This document shows positions 27,912 through 35,585 of a stretch of 64,000 nt of DNA, piece by piece. Below the pieces are notes generated by a model. It made no database searches and was not told the DNA's origin. It saw nothing but the letters and a program-made list of their open reading frames with translations. The DNA is from Pseudomonas huaxiensis. GTDB taxonomy: Bacteria; Pseudomonadota; Gammaproteobacteria; Pseudomonadales; Pseudomonadaceae. Each line of letters starts with the position of its first letter. The first letter of the stretch is position 1. The stretch spans positions 186,001-250,000 of the forward strand of contig NZ_QKVL01000002.1 of assembly GCF_003231275.1 (NCBI RefSeq), written 5' to 3'. The position numbers were made by a program, and so were the translations under genes.

Positions 27912-29722
27912 ACGCCTGGCTGTTTCAGGGCCAGGGCAGTCAGCGCAAGGGCATGGGCGCGGCGCTGTTTCCACGCTTCCCGGCGCTGGTGGCCGAGGCC
28001 GATCGGGTGCTCGGCTACTCCATCGAGCGCCTGTGCCTGGAAGACCCCGACCAGCAACTGAACCAGACCCGCTACACCCAGCCGGCCATCTACGTGGTGT
28101 CCTGGCTGGGCTGGCTGGCGGCGCGGGAAGATGGCGCCACGGCGCAGTTCGCCGCAGGTCACAGCGTCGGCGAATATGCCGCGCTGACCGCCGCCGGCGT
28201 GCTGGATTTCGTCCTCGGCCTGCGCATCGTCACCGAGCGTGCGCGGTTGATGGCCGAAGTCGAGGATGGCGGGCTGGTGGCGGTGCTCGGCCACGATGAG
28301 CAACAGGTCCGCCAACTGCTGGCGGAACTGCCGGACAGCGGCCTGGCTATCGCCAATATCAACAGCCCGCGGCAGATCATCGTCGGCGGCGCGCACGTCG
28401 CCCTCGACCACCTCCTGACGCTGTGCGCCGGCCGCGGCATCCGCGCCCTGGCGCTGAAAGTCAGCGGGCCGTTCCACACCCCGCATATGGCCGCGGCGGA
28501 ACGCGACTTCCGGGATTTCCTGCGCAGCGTCCGCCACCAGTTCCGTGAGCCGGCCTTCCCGGTGATCGCCAATATCGACGCCCACCCACACCGCCGCGAC
28601 GCGTTGGTGGATACCCTGTCCCGCCACCTCTCCCACCCGGTGCAATGGCAACAGGTGGTGCAACACCTGCTGGCGGCGGGGGTCGAGGAATTCATCGAAA
28701 TCGGCCAGCCGCCAATCCTCGCCGGCATGCTCAAGGACATCCGCGAACATGCGCCGGTGCCGGTGCCGGCGCCAGCTTCACCACCTCGCGCGGTACGCGA
28801 ACGCCCGGTGCTGGTGGCGGCGCTGCCCCCGGACCTCGGCGGCGAAGCGCTGCTGCTTGAACTTGCCCGCCATGGCGCCATGGGTCTGCTGGACGCCCAC
28901 GATCTGGACGACCAGCACCTGCGCGAAACCCTCCAGCGCTGCAACGCCAACCCGCGCCTGCGCGGCCGCTTCGGCGTCAGCCTCGGCGGTACGGCACGGC
29001 TGGCCGAAGTCGCCGAGATGGGCATCGGTTGCATCGAAATCGCCGCGCACCAGTTGACCGCGCACTTGCGCGAACGCTGGCCGGCAGTGCACTGGTTGGT
29101 GCGCCTGGAACACCCACGCGACCTCGACGCCGGTCTCGCCCATGCCGACGCCCTGCTGATCGCTGCCGATCAACACCTGCCGCTGTTGCTGGAAGCCCTG
29201 GCCCGTCGCGAACAGCAGATTCGTCGCCCCTTGATCGGCGCTGCGGGTCTGATCGGCAGCGCCAGCAGCGCCCGGGCCATGTTCGAACTGGGGGTGGATT
29301 TCATCGCCCCCGGTGCGGTGTTCCTGCTCGCCGCCGAGGCGGCCGTGCCGGTGTCACGCCAACAGCAACTTGCGCGGGCAGGCCGGCAAACACACCTATG
29401 GCTGGCCGACTGGCGTTATCCCGAACTGCACAGCCGCAGCCAGGGCTACGTGCTAGATCGCAGTGCCCATGAACAGAGCGAAGCCGCGCAAGCCTTCTAC
29501 CTCAGCAACAACGGCGACAGCGGCGAAGGCCGCCGCGCCCTGCACGCGCGCATGCAAAACCGCGTACGCGAGGCGAATGTCTGCGGCGATGCCTCGCTCT
29601 GGCTGTTCAACCACTGGCGTCGTCAACACGCCCCGGAACTCGCCGTCCCCTTACCCACGGCACAGCTGCTCGACCTGCTGTGTCCGGTCGCCCCCGATGC
29701 CCCTTCAAGGACACGCCCATGA
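27908..29722 (+). CDS. Trans-acting malonyltransferase fused to degenerate PfaD-like enoyl reductase
   Basis: 604 residues. Residues 1-280: FabD-like AT with FQGQGSQRKGMG, GHSVGEYAAL (catalytic Ser) and the malonyl-type GPFHTPHM; this supplies extender units to the AT-less KS modules. Residues about 295-600 resemble the PfaD/nitronate-monooxygenase-type ER of AT-ER fusions (ARHGAMGLLD, RFGVSLGGTARLAEVAEMGI, LIGAAGLIGSASSARAMFELGVDF, AFYLS). The domain is about 150 residues shorter than usual and lacks clear FMN-binding loops such as the NLIHNP segment. Reductase activity is uncertain. ATGA overlap with the upstream gene indicates translational coupling. Confidence 0.87.
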   Translation: MNAWLFQGQGSQRKGMGAALFPRFPALVAEADRVLGYSIERLCLEDPDQQLNQTRYTQPAIYVVSWLGWLAAREDGATAQFAAGHSVGEYAALTAAGVLDFVLGLRIVTERARLMAEVEDGGLVAVLGHDEQQVRQLLAELPDSGLAIANINSPRQIIVGGAHVALDHLLTLCAGRGIRALALKVSGPFHTPHMAAAERDFRDFLRSVRHQFREPAFPVIANIDAHPHRRDALVDTLSRHLSHPVQWQQVVQHLLAAGVEEFIEIGQPPILAGMLKDIREHAPVPVPAPASPPRAVRERPVLVAALPPDLGGEALLLELARHGAMGLLDAHDLDDQHLRETLQRCNANPRLRGRFGVSLGGTARLAEVAEMGIGCIEIAAHQLTAHLRERWPAVHWLVRLEHPRDLDAGLAHADALLIAADQHLPLLLEALARREQQIRRPLIGAAGLIGSASSARAMFELGVDFIAPGAVFLLAAEAAVPVSRQQQLARAGRQTHLWLADWRYPELHSRSQGYVLDRSAHEQSEAAQAFYLSNNGDSGEGRRALHARMQNRVREANVCGDASLWLFNHWRRQHAPELAVPLPTAQLLDLLCPVAPDAPSRTRP

Positions 29723-29991
29723 GCCTGATCGAACGCCTGCAAATCCATATCAGTGACTTCATCTGCAAGGAAGCGGACCTGCCCGCAGACGAGATCGACC
29801 TGCACACGCCGCTGGGCGCCCTGGGCGTCGGTTCGCTGGTCGGCACCCGGCTGATCGGCAGCCTGGAAGAACAGTTCGGCGTGCGCTTGTGGCCGACCCT
29901 GGTTTTCGAACACCCAAGCATCACCGAACTGGCCGAGGCCATCGCCGAAATTGTCAGCCAGGCCAACCGCGAGGAACCCGCGCATGTTTGA
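29719..29991 (+). CDS. Stand-alone acyl carrier protein (PKS operon)
   Basis: 90-residue ACP with the carrier Ser in ALGVGSLVGTRL (about residue 40) and the usual four-helix pattern. ATGA overlap with the AT-ER gene, and it overlaps the FAAL start by eight bases. Its pairing with the fatty acyl-AMP ligase suggests that it carries the starter fatty acid. It could also serve the ketosynthase at 25134, whose own ACP has lost its serine. Confidence 0.9.
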   Translation: MSLIERLQIHISDFICKEADLPADEIDLHTPLGALGVGSLVGTRLIGSLEEQFGVRLWPTLVFEHPSITELAEAIAEIVSQANREEPAHV

Positions 29992-31753
29992 CAAGACCTG
30001 CCTGAGCCCCCAGGAACTGGCTTCGGCCACCGGCAGCCTGGCGATCCACGACAGCCTGGCCCTGCGCGCCCGGCTGCACCCCGACAAAGTGCTGTTCACC
30101 CTGCTCGACGACAACGGCGAAGAACAGCAGCGCCTGACCTACCGGCAACTGCTCGGCCGCGCCAGCGCCATCGCCCGCCAGTTGGGCGAGCACAGCCAGC
30201 CGGGCGAGCGAATCGCGCTGTTCTTCCCGCAGGGGCTGGAATTTATCGCCAGCTTCCTCGCCTGCCTGATGGCCGGGCGCATCGCCGTGCCCGTCAACCT
30301 GCCGACCCGGCGCCGGGTCGAGCGCTGCCTGAGGATCCTCGACGACAGCGGCAGCCGCCTGCTGCTGGTGGCCGACAGCGAACGCGCCGCGCTGCAACAG
30401 GCGTTCGCCGGCAGCGCCGCGGCGGAGTTGACGATGCTCAGCCCGACCAGCGCCTGCGACGACGACGTGCAGTGGTCGCGCCCTGACGCCAGCGACCCGC
30501 AGCGCACCGCCTTCCTGCAGTACACCTCCGGCTCCACTTCGGCGCCCAAGGGGGTGATGGTCAGCCACGCCAATATCAGCGCCAACCTGCGCATGATGCG
30601 CGACTCCTGGGCGCTGGATCACACCAGCGATTTCGTCACCTGGCAGCCGCACCACCACGACATGGGGCTGATCCTCGGCCAGTTGCTGCCCATCGTGCTG
30701 GGCAACCACACGGTGATCATGGCGCCCTCGACCTTTGTCCGACAGCCACTGATCTGGCTACAAGCGATTGCCCGCTACAGGGCGCGGCTGGCCGGTGGCC
30801 CGAACTTCGCCTACAACCTCGCCGTGGAACGCTACGACGCCCAGCGCCTGGAAGGCCTGGACCTGTCGAACTGGAGCCACGCGCTCAATGGCGCCGACGT
30901 GGTCCGCCCGGCCAGCTTGCAACGCTTCGCCGAGTGCTACGGTGTCCACGGTTTTTATGCCAACGCCTTCCTGCCCTGCTACGGACTTGCCGAAGCGACC
31001 CTGTTCGTCAGCGGCGGCCCCCACGGTCAGCCGGTGCGCTCGGTGCTGGCCAACCCGCTGACCCTGGCCCTGGAACAGCGCCTCAGCGCACCCACCGACC
31101 CGGCCACGGCCCAGGCTCTGGTGGGCTGTGGCGAACCCTCGTGGGAAGTGCAGGTGGCGGTGGTCGACCCGGCCACACGACAGCGCTGCGACGCACAGCG
31201 CATCGGTGAAATCTGGCTGCGCGGCCCGGCCATCGCCAGCGGCTACTGGCAGAACCCCGAGGCCACCGAGGCCGGTTTCCGTGCGCGGCTCGCCGATGGC
31301 AGCGAACAGACCTGGCTGCGCACCGGCGACCTTGGCTTCGTCGAGGAACAGGACCGCCAGGTGTACATCTGTGGCCGCCTCAAGGACCTGATCATTTGTG
31401 AAGGCCGCAACCTGCACCCCGAAGACATCGAGCACACCGTGATCGAAGCCCTCAAGGACGTGCGCCCGCAAAGCTGCGCGGTGTTCAGCCACGACAACGA
31501 ACAGCAGCGCCAGACCATCGTCGCCGCCATCGAACTCAACCGCGAGATCAAGCGCTGGCTGCAGGACAACCCGCGCCAGCTCAAGGCCGCAGTGCGCAGC
31601 GCAGTGGTGGACAACCACGGCATTACCCTCAACCGCATCGTCTTCGTCCAGCCCACCAGCATCCACAAGACCACCAGCGGCAAGATCCAGCGCGGCAAGA
31701 TGCGCCAGCTCTACCTGGCAGCGGAACTGGACCTGCTCAATGAAGCCGGCTGA
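29984..31753 (+). CDS. Fatty acyl-AMP ligase (FAAL)
   Basis: 589-residue adenylate-forming enzyme that activates a fatty acid as acyl-AMP and passes it to ACP. Core motifs: QYTSGSTSAPKGVMVSH (about 168-184), DFVTWQPHHHDMGLI, GGPNFAYNLAVER, YGLAEATLFVSGG, LRTGDLGF and GRLKDLIICEGRNLHPEDIE. The HHHDMGL and PNFAYN motifs and the extended linker are those of the FAAL branch, not acyl-CoA ligases. Position after the free ACP makes loading of the PKS starter its likely role; chain length cannot be read from sequence. Confidence 0.92.
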   Translation: MFDKTCLSPQELASATGSLAIHDSLALRARLHPDKVLFTLLDDNGEEQQRLTYRQLLGRASAIARQLGEHSQPGERIALFFPQGLEFIASFLACLMAGRIAVPVNLPTRRRVERCLRILDDSGSRLLLVADSERAALQQAFAGSAAAELTMLSPTSACDDDVQWSRPDASDPQRTAFLQYTSGSTSAPKGVMVSHANISANLRMMRDSWALDHTSDFVTWQPHHHDMGLILGQLLPIVLGNHTVIMAPSTFVRQPLIWLQAIARYRARLAGGPNFAYNLAVERYDAQRLEGLDLSNWSHALNGADVVRPASLQRFAECYGVHGFYANAFLPCYGLAEATLFVSGGPHGQPVRSVLANPLTLALEQRLSAPTDPATAQALVGCGEPSWEVQVAVVDPATRQRCDAQRIGEIWLRGPAIASGYWQNPEATEAGFRARLADGSEQTWLRTGDLGFVEEQDRQVYICGRLKDLIICEGRNLHPEDIEHTVIEALKDVRPQSCAVFSHDNEQQRQTIVAAIELNREIKRWLQDNPRQLKAAVRSAVVDNHGITLNRIVFVQPTSIHKTTSGKIQRGKMRQLYLAAELDLLNEAG

Positions 31754-32525
31754 ACCCGCGCTGGTGCAGTGGCTGGCCGACGCTGCAGCGCCGGTCAGCC
31801 TGGTCTGCTTTCACTGCGCTGGTGGCAGCGCACAAAGCTTCTTCCCGTGGAAGAAACCGGCGACCGGGCTGTGCGAGCTGTACGCGGTGGAACTGCCGGG
31901 CCGCGCCCGCCGCCTGCGCGAACCCTTCGCCCCCTCGGTGGACGCGCTGGCCGAGCACTTCGCCGAGCAATGCCGCGCGCTGCCGGACAAACCCCTGGTG
32001 CTGTTCGGCCACAGCCTCGGCGCCCTGCTCGCCTACGAAACCGCGCGGCGCTTGCTGGCCGAGGGCGAGCGGCAGCCGGTGGCGTTGCTGGTGTCATCAC
32101 GGCAGAGCCCGGACTGGCTGCCGGCCTGCGCCGGTTTGCCGCAACTCAACGACCAGGCCCTGCGCGACTATCTCACCGACCTCTCCGGCACCCCGCGCGA
32201 GGTGCTGGAAAACCAGGCAATGATGGACCTCGCCGTACCGATCCTACAGGCGGACCTGACGTTGCTCCTCGACTACCAGCATCTGCACCCGCGTCCGCTG
32301 GAGATTCCCGTGCGGGTGTTTGGCGCCATCGATGATCCGCAAGTGGGATATGAATCACTGGTGGCCTGGCAACGGGTCAGTAGTGCGGACTTCGGTTTGC
32401 GCATGATCGACGGGGGGCATTTTGCGGTGATGGAGGAGATGGGGTGGGTGTTGCGGGAGGTGGACGTTGGGGTGATCTGCTGGGCTGTAGCGCGTAATCG
32501 GGGAAGGCAGAGTGCGTCGGATTGA
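31740..32525 (+). CDS. Type II thioesterase
   Basis: 261-residue alpha/beta hydrolase of the GrsT/RifR type that clears or releases carrier-bound acyl groups. Motifs: FHCAGGSAQSFFPW near the N-terminus, catalytic Ser in LFGHSLGALLAYE (about 95), Asp region GAIDDPQV, and His in DGGHFAVMEE near 225. It overlaps the FAAL gene by 14 bp and is the last gene of the PKS operon. A second hydrolase domain occurs in the 20033 protein, so this one may be editing and the other releasing; this division is inference. Confidence 0.9.
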   Translation: MKPAEPALVQWLADAAAPVSLVCFHCAGGSAQSFFPWKKPATGLCELYAVELPGRARRLREPFAPSVDALAEHFAEQCRALPDKPLVLFGHSLGALLAYETARRLLAEGERQPVALLVSSRQSPDWLPACAGLPQLNDQALRDYLTDLSGTPREVLENQAMMDLAVPILQADLTLLLDYQHLHPRPLEIPVRVFGAIDDPQVGYESLVAWQRVSSADFGLRMIDGGHFAVMEEMGWVLREVDVGVICWAVARNRGRQSASD

Positions 32526-32560
32526 CGAAGCTTCTGTACGACTATTCACCATCCCTCCGC

Positions 32561-32578
32561 CCCTCGCGCGCGAGGGGC
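32561..32578 (+). terminator. Possible terminator hairpin after the PKS operon
   Basis: Perfect palindrome CCCCTCGCGCGCGAGGGG, 36 bp after the thioesterase stop. No T-run follows, so it may be a weak or Rho-assisted terminator or simply an mRNA-stabilising hairpin. Confidence 0.4.
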
Positions 32579-32678
32579 TGGAGAACAAGTACATCGCCAC
32601 GACTAGTCTGCTGGTATGCCTGATGCTGATCTTCGACTACCGACACCAGCATCACCGTGCATTCTAATCAGGTACTGA

Positions 32679-33374
32679 CTAGCGCAGATCACACTTGAGG
32701 CCTGTCGCATCCAACCAAGCAACTATCTGGAAAGTTTTTCTCTTGGAAACCGTGAAAGCACCGTCACAAGACAACCCGGAAGCCTGCAACTGCGGCCCGG
32801 CAACAGGGTGCATAAAATAGCCGTTTATATTTTCGAAGTTGAATTCATGAGTACCTTCCGCCAGCTCCCCCACATCAACCAGAAGCGAGCCCGAGCGGTT
32901 ATCGAACTCATACTCTTCACCCTCTATATTGATGGACATGGTAAGACCTGAAGCAGTTCCAAGCTGAGCAGGCTGCCCTCTGAGTTTCACAGGAAAAGTT
33001 TTGAGTTCTGCCGTAACGGAAGAGTCTGTCACCAGCTTATCTATGAGTTTTTGGGAGATCGACTCCTTACACTTTGTGCTGTTTGTAATAAGGGGAGCCA
33101 GATCCTGTTGCAAAACGCCCTCATATTCCTTTGACTCATACTTTGCCGCACCATCGATGCCGAGATCCACGACCTTTTTCACCAAGCCTTTCAACTCAGC
33201 CTTTGCCGCACCAGAAAGCTCGGTTGTCTGGGAGTTCCCTCTGGCTTCTGGTGTGCTGCAAATGCGCTCGGCGAAAGTCGCAATGGCATCCAGAGGATCG
33301 TCATTTGCCATGACAAGAACTGGATTACCAAAAGCCATTAAGGTCATAACGATCAGTGCGCTACCCTGCCTCAT
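32679..33374 (-). CDS. Secreted/periplasmic protein of unknown function
   Basis: 231 residues with an N-terminal Sec signal (MRQGSALIVMTLMAFGNPVLVMA, cleavage near residue 23) and AAGGAG before the ATG. The mature protein has a helical N-terminal half with Cys39 and Cys102 and a beta-rich C-terminal half with Cys205 and Cys229; possible disulfides. No family was recognised. Its codon use is visibly more A/T-rich than its neighbours', as is the DNA up to about 33.7 kb, which suggests recent acquisition. It points toward the end of the PKS operon and is not part of it. Confidence 0.75.
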   Translation of the reverse strand: MRQGSALIVMTLMAFGNPVLVMANDDPLDAIATFAERICSTPEARGNSQTTELSGAAKAELKGLVKKVVDLGIDGAAKYESKEYEGVLQQDLAPLITNSTKCKESISQKLIDKLVTDSSVTAELKTFPVKLRGQPAQLGTASGLTMSINIEGEEYEFDNRSGSLLVDVGELAEGTHEFNFENINGYFMHPVAGPQLQASGLSCDGAFTVSKRKTFQIVAWLDATGLKCDLR

Positions 33375-33969
33375 ATCTGAATCTCCTTATGCCCAGCCGT
33401 GTGAGAGATCAACACCCAACCAAAGGATAGGCCTCTCAGAACAGCACCACCCCGTTTTTCGAGCCCACCCAACGTGCCTGACATTAGCTGATAACTATTG
33501 AAGCAACCTCACCAGACCATTTGATTTTTGTAAGTGCGCCAACCAATAGGAACCTACCAACAACCACATATCAAACTTTTGGATGTCCAAATCCCATAAT
33601 TTTTTGTGAGGCTTCGCCTGTAAACAGGTCACACCGTCATAAGGCACTTGCATGGGCAAACGCCTAACGGGAGTAACTTAGGCGTGACAAAGAGAGGGCT
33701 GTGGCGATCGAGCAGACAGGGTGGGTGTTAGGCTTTTCATACAGAGCCTACGGGAAGTAGGTGTCGTGATGCGCTGGAAAAACACTGCACGAGTAGATCG
33801 GGCGATGGCCCGTGGGTGTACGTCGAGTGAAATTTTCAGCGACTGAAGATCGAGCGCTTCTAGGCCAGCGCCTCAGACTTCCAGCCATACGCACCACTGA
33901 GCTGGCTTGCCAGCGAAGAGGTGCTCGATTTCAAGAACGCTGAAACCCTTTCGACAGGCACATAGCAAC
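33375..33969. other. Gene-free, partly A/T-rich gap with a diverged palindromic element
   Basis: No convincing gene in about 600 bp. The left part is A/T-rich like the neighbouring secreted-protein gene. At about 33835-33960 there is a degraded inverted pair (gaagatcgagcgcttc ... gaggtgctcgatttcaag, with gctggcttgccagc within) that resembles the better-preserved elements at 53.7 and 59.9 kb. Confidence 0.55.
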
Positions 33970-34146
33970 TCAATCGTCCCTGCCACCCTCATTCCCCGGC
34001 CCACCCAGCGGCGCCTTCGCCGGCCCCGCCGGGTCGACCTGCGGATCATCCAGGTCCGGGGAATCCGGATCAAAACCCGGATCGTCGTTGCCGCTGGAAT
34101 GTTCCGAAGAATGCGGGCCTTGGTCGTCGTTCGGTTTGTCGTGCAT
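33970..34146 (-). CDS. Small acidic, proline/glycine-rich protein
   Basis: 58 residues starting MHDKPNDDQGPH and ending GNEGGRDD, with a good AGGAGT box seven bases upstream. Nearly all residues are D, P, G, S, N or E, so it is probably disordered and cytoplasmic. It reads as a genuine small Pseudomonas ORF because of its RBS and biased composition. The function is unknown. Downstream (leftward) lies the palindromic element. Confidence 0.6.
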   Translation of the reverse strand: MHDKPNDDQGPHSSEHSSGNDDPGFDPDSPDLDDPQVDPAGPAKAPLGGPGNEGGRDD

Positions 34147-34283
34147 GGCGTGACTCCTGTGTGTAGTTACGGGTTTAGGTCGCCTTGCGGACGCAGACGT
34201 TCAGTCGGTGTTCCGGACGGTCGCGCGACAGGCTCAACGTCGGAAGCCGGCCGTCAGGCAGCCCTCTTCAACGGCTCGACGCC

Positions 34284-35159
34284 TTACATCCACCCCGCCA
34301 ACACCATCGGCAACCACACAAACGACAGCACCGTCGAACACATCACCACATTCGCTACCTGCTCCGGCGCACGATTGGCACGCACCGCCAGCAGGTAGTT
34401 GAACACCGCCACCGGCATCGCCGACTGCATGACCAGCACCGCATGGGCCAGGTGGTCCAGGTCGAGCAACGCGCCGATGCCCCAGCCGACGCCGGCACCG
34501 ATGACAATGCGCAACGCGCCGATCAGCATGCCGCTGCCGATGTGTTGCGGGCGGATGCTGGCCAGCGATACGCCAAGGGTCAGCAGCATCAGCGGAATGG
34601 TCATGCCGCCCAGCAGATCGACGGTGTTGCCCAGCCAGCGCGGCAGTTCAAGATCGAAGAAGATCACCGGCAATGCCAGCGCGAGGCTAATGACAATCGG
34701 ATTTTTCAACAGCCCGCGGAACGAGGCGACACCACCGGACAGGGCGATACCGAGGGTGAAATGGAAGCTCGACAAGGTCAGGAAAAACGCCACCGCCAGG
34801 GCCAAGCCTTGCTCGCCGAAAGCGTACAGCGCCACCGGCAAACCCATGTTGCCAGTGTTGGGGAACATGAACGCCGGCATCAGTACCCGCCAGTGTTGGC
34901 GAAAGGCGCGGCTGACCGCATAACCCACCGCCGCCATGGCGACCATGCACAGCACGCAGGCCAGGGCCATGTGGGTGAAGGCCGCAGGGTCGAGTCGGGT
35001 GCGGTGCAGGGTGGACAGCACCAGCGATGGCGTGCCGACGGTCATCACCAGGCTGGCAATGAAATCCGTGGGATAGGCATGGCCCTTGCGCGCCCAGATA
35101 AAGCCGATACCGGCGACGATGAAGACCGGCGCCAGAACGGCGAACAACGAAGCCAGCAT
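34284..35159 (-). CDS. Auxin efflux carrier (AEC) family transporter
   Basis: 291-residue membrane protein of the AEC family (bile/arsenite/riboflavin transporter-like superfamily), with about ten hydrophobic segments. Family-like features are MFPNTGNMGLPVALYAFG near residues 98-115 (the conserved NxGxxG/P region of the first half) and QSAMPVAVFNYLLA near 243-256 (second half). Such carriers in bacteria often move malonate, malate or other small anions. It stands alone; export of a product of one of the flanking clusters is possible but not shown. Confidence 0.87.
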   Translation of the reverse strand: MLASLFAVLAPVFIVAGIGFIWARKGHAYPTDFIASLVMTVGTPSLVLSTLHRTRLDPAAFTHMALACVLCMVAMAAVGYAVSRAFRQHWRVLMPAFMFPNTGNMGLPVALYAFGEQGLALAVAFFLTLSSFHFTLGIALSGGVASFRGLLKNPIVISLALALPVIFFDLELPRWLGNTVDLLGGMTIPLMLLTLGVSLASIRPQHIGSGMLIGALRIVIGAGVGWGIGALLDLDHLAHAVLVMQSAMPVAVFNYLLAVRANRAPEQVANVVMCSTVLSFVWLPMVLAGWM

Positions 35160-35585
35160 GCGGCTTTTCCTTTGCGAAAAACGGCCATGCTAGAAGCCCC
35201 GTGCCAGCACGTGCAAGGACCGCGACGCTGAACCACGCCGATATCCGTTTGAGTGTGGGACGATCGGGCGGATCTTCTGGCCGATTCGCCATGCTTCACT
35301 TGTCGGGTTGGCAAAAACACCGTGAAACCGACTCCTAAGTGCACAAAGCATTGATTCGGGTCATTGATTCACACTCAAGATGTGTTAGGCACCGAGCCGA
35401 ACCCAAGCGCTCTATCACCCGCTTTTTAGCCAAAAAAAGCGACGAATTGGTCAACTTGTATCCATGAAACTTTTCTGAACACCCTTGACGGGCGTTCAAA
35501 CGCGATAGCAGGATGCCGCCATCGAAGTAAAACAATTCGCGTTTGCCAGTAAGAATTTTCGACCTTATGGATGAGGGTGATTCGA
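35160..35585 (+). promoter_or_regulatory. Upstream region of the 12-gene operon
   Basis: About 425 bp without a gene between the divergent AEC transporter and the operon. It is more A/T-rich than the coding DNA. Features: a direct repeat TGATTC near 35352-35370; a hairpin CGCTTTTT/AAAAAGCG at 35420-35441; TTGACG at 35485 as a possible -35 without a clear -10. The operon promoter must lie here, but I cannot fix it. Confidence 0.45.

Noticed and set aside
34185..35231. 348-codon plus-strand frame over the AEC transporter
   Set aside because: The minus-strand frame encodes a membrane transporter with family features; the plus frame is H/R/Q-rich shadow.
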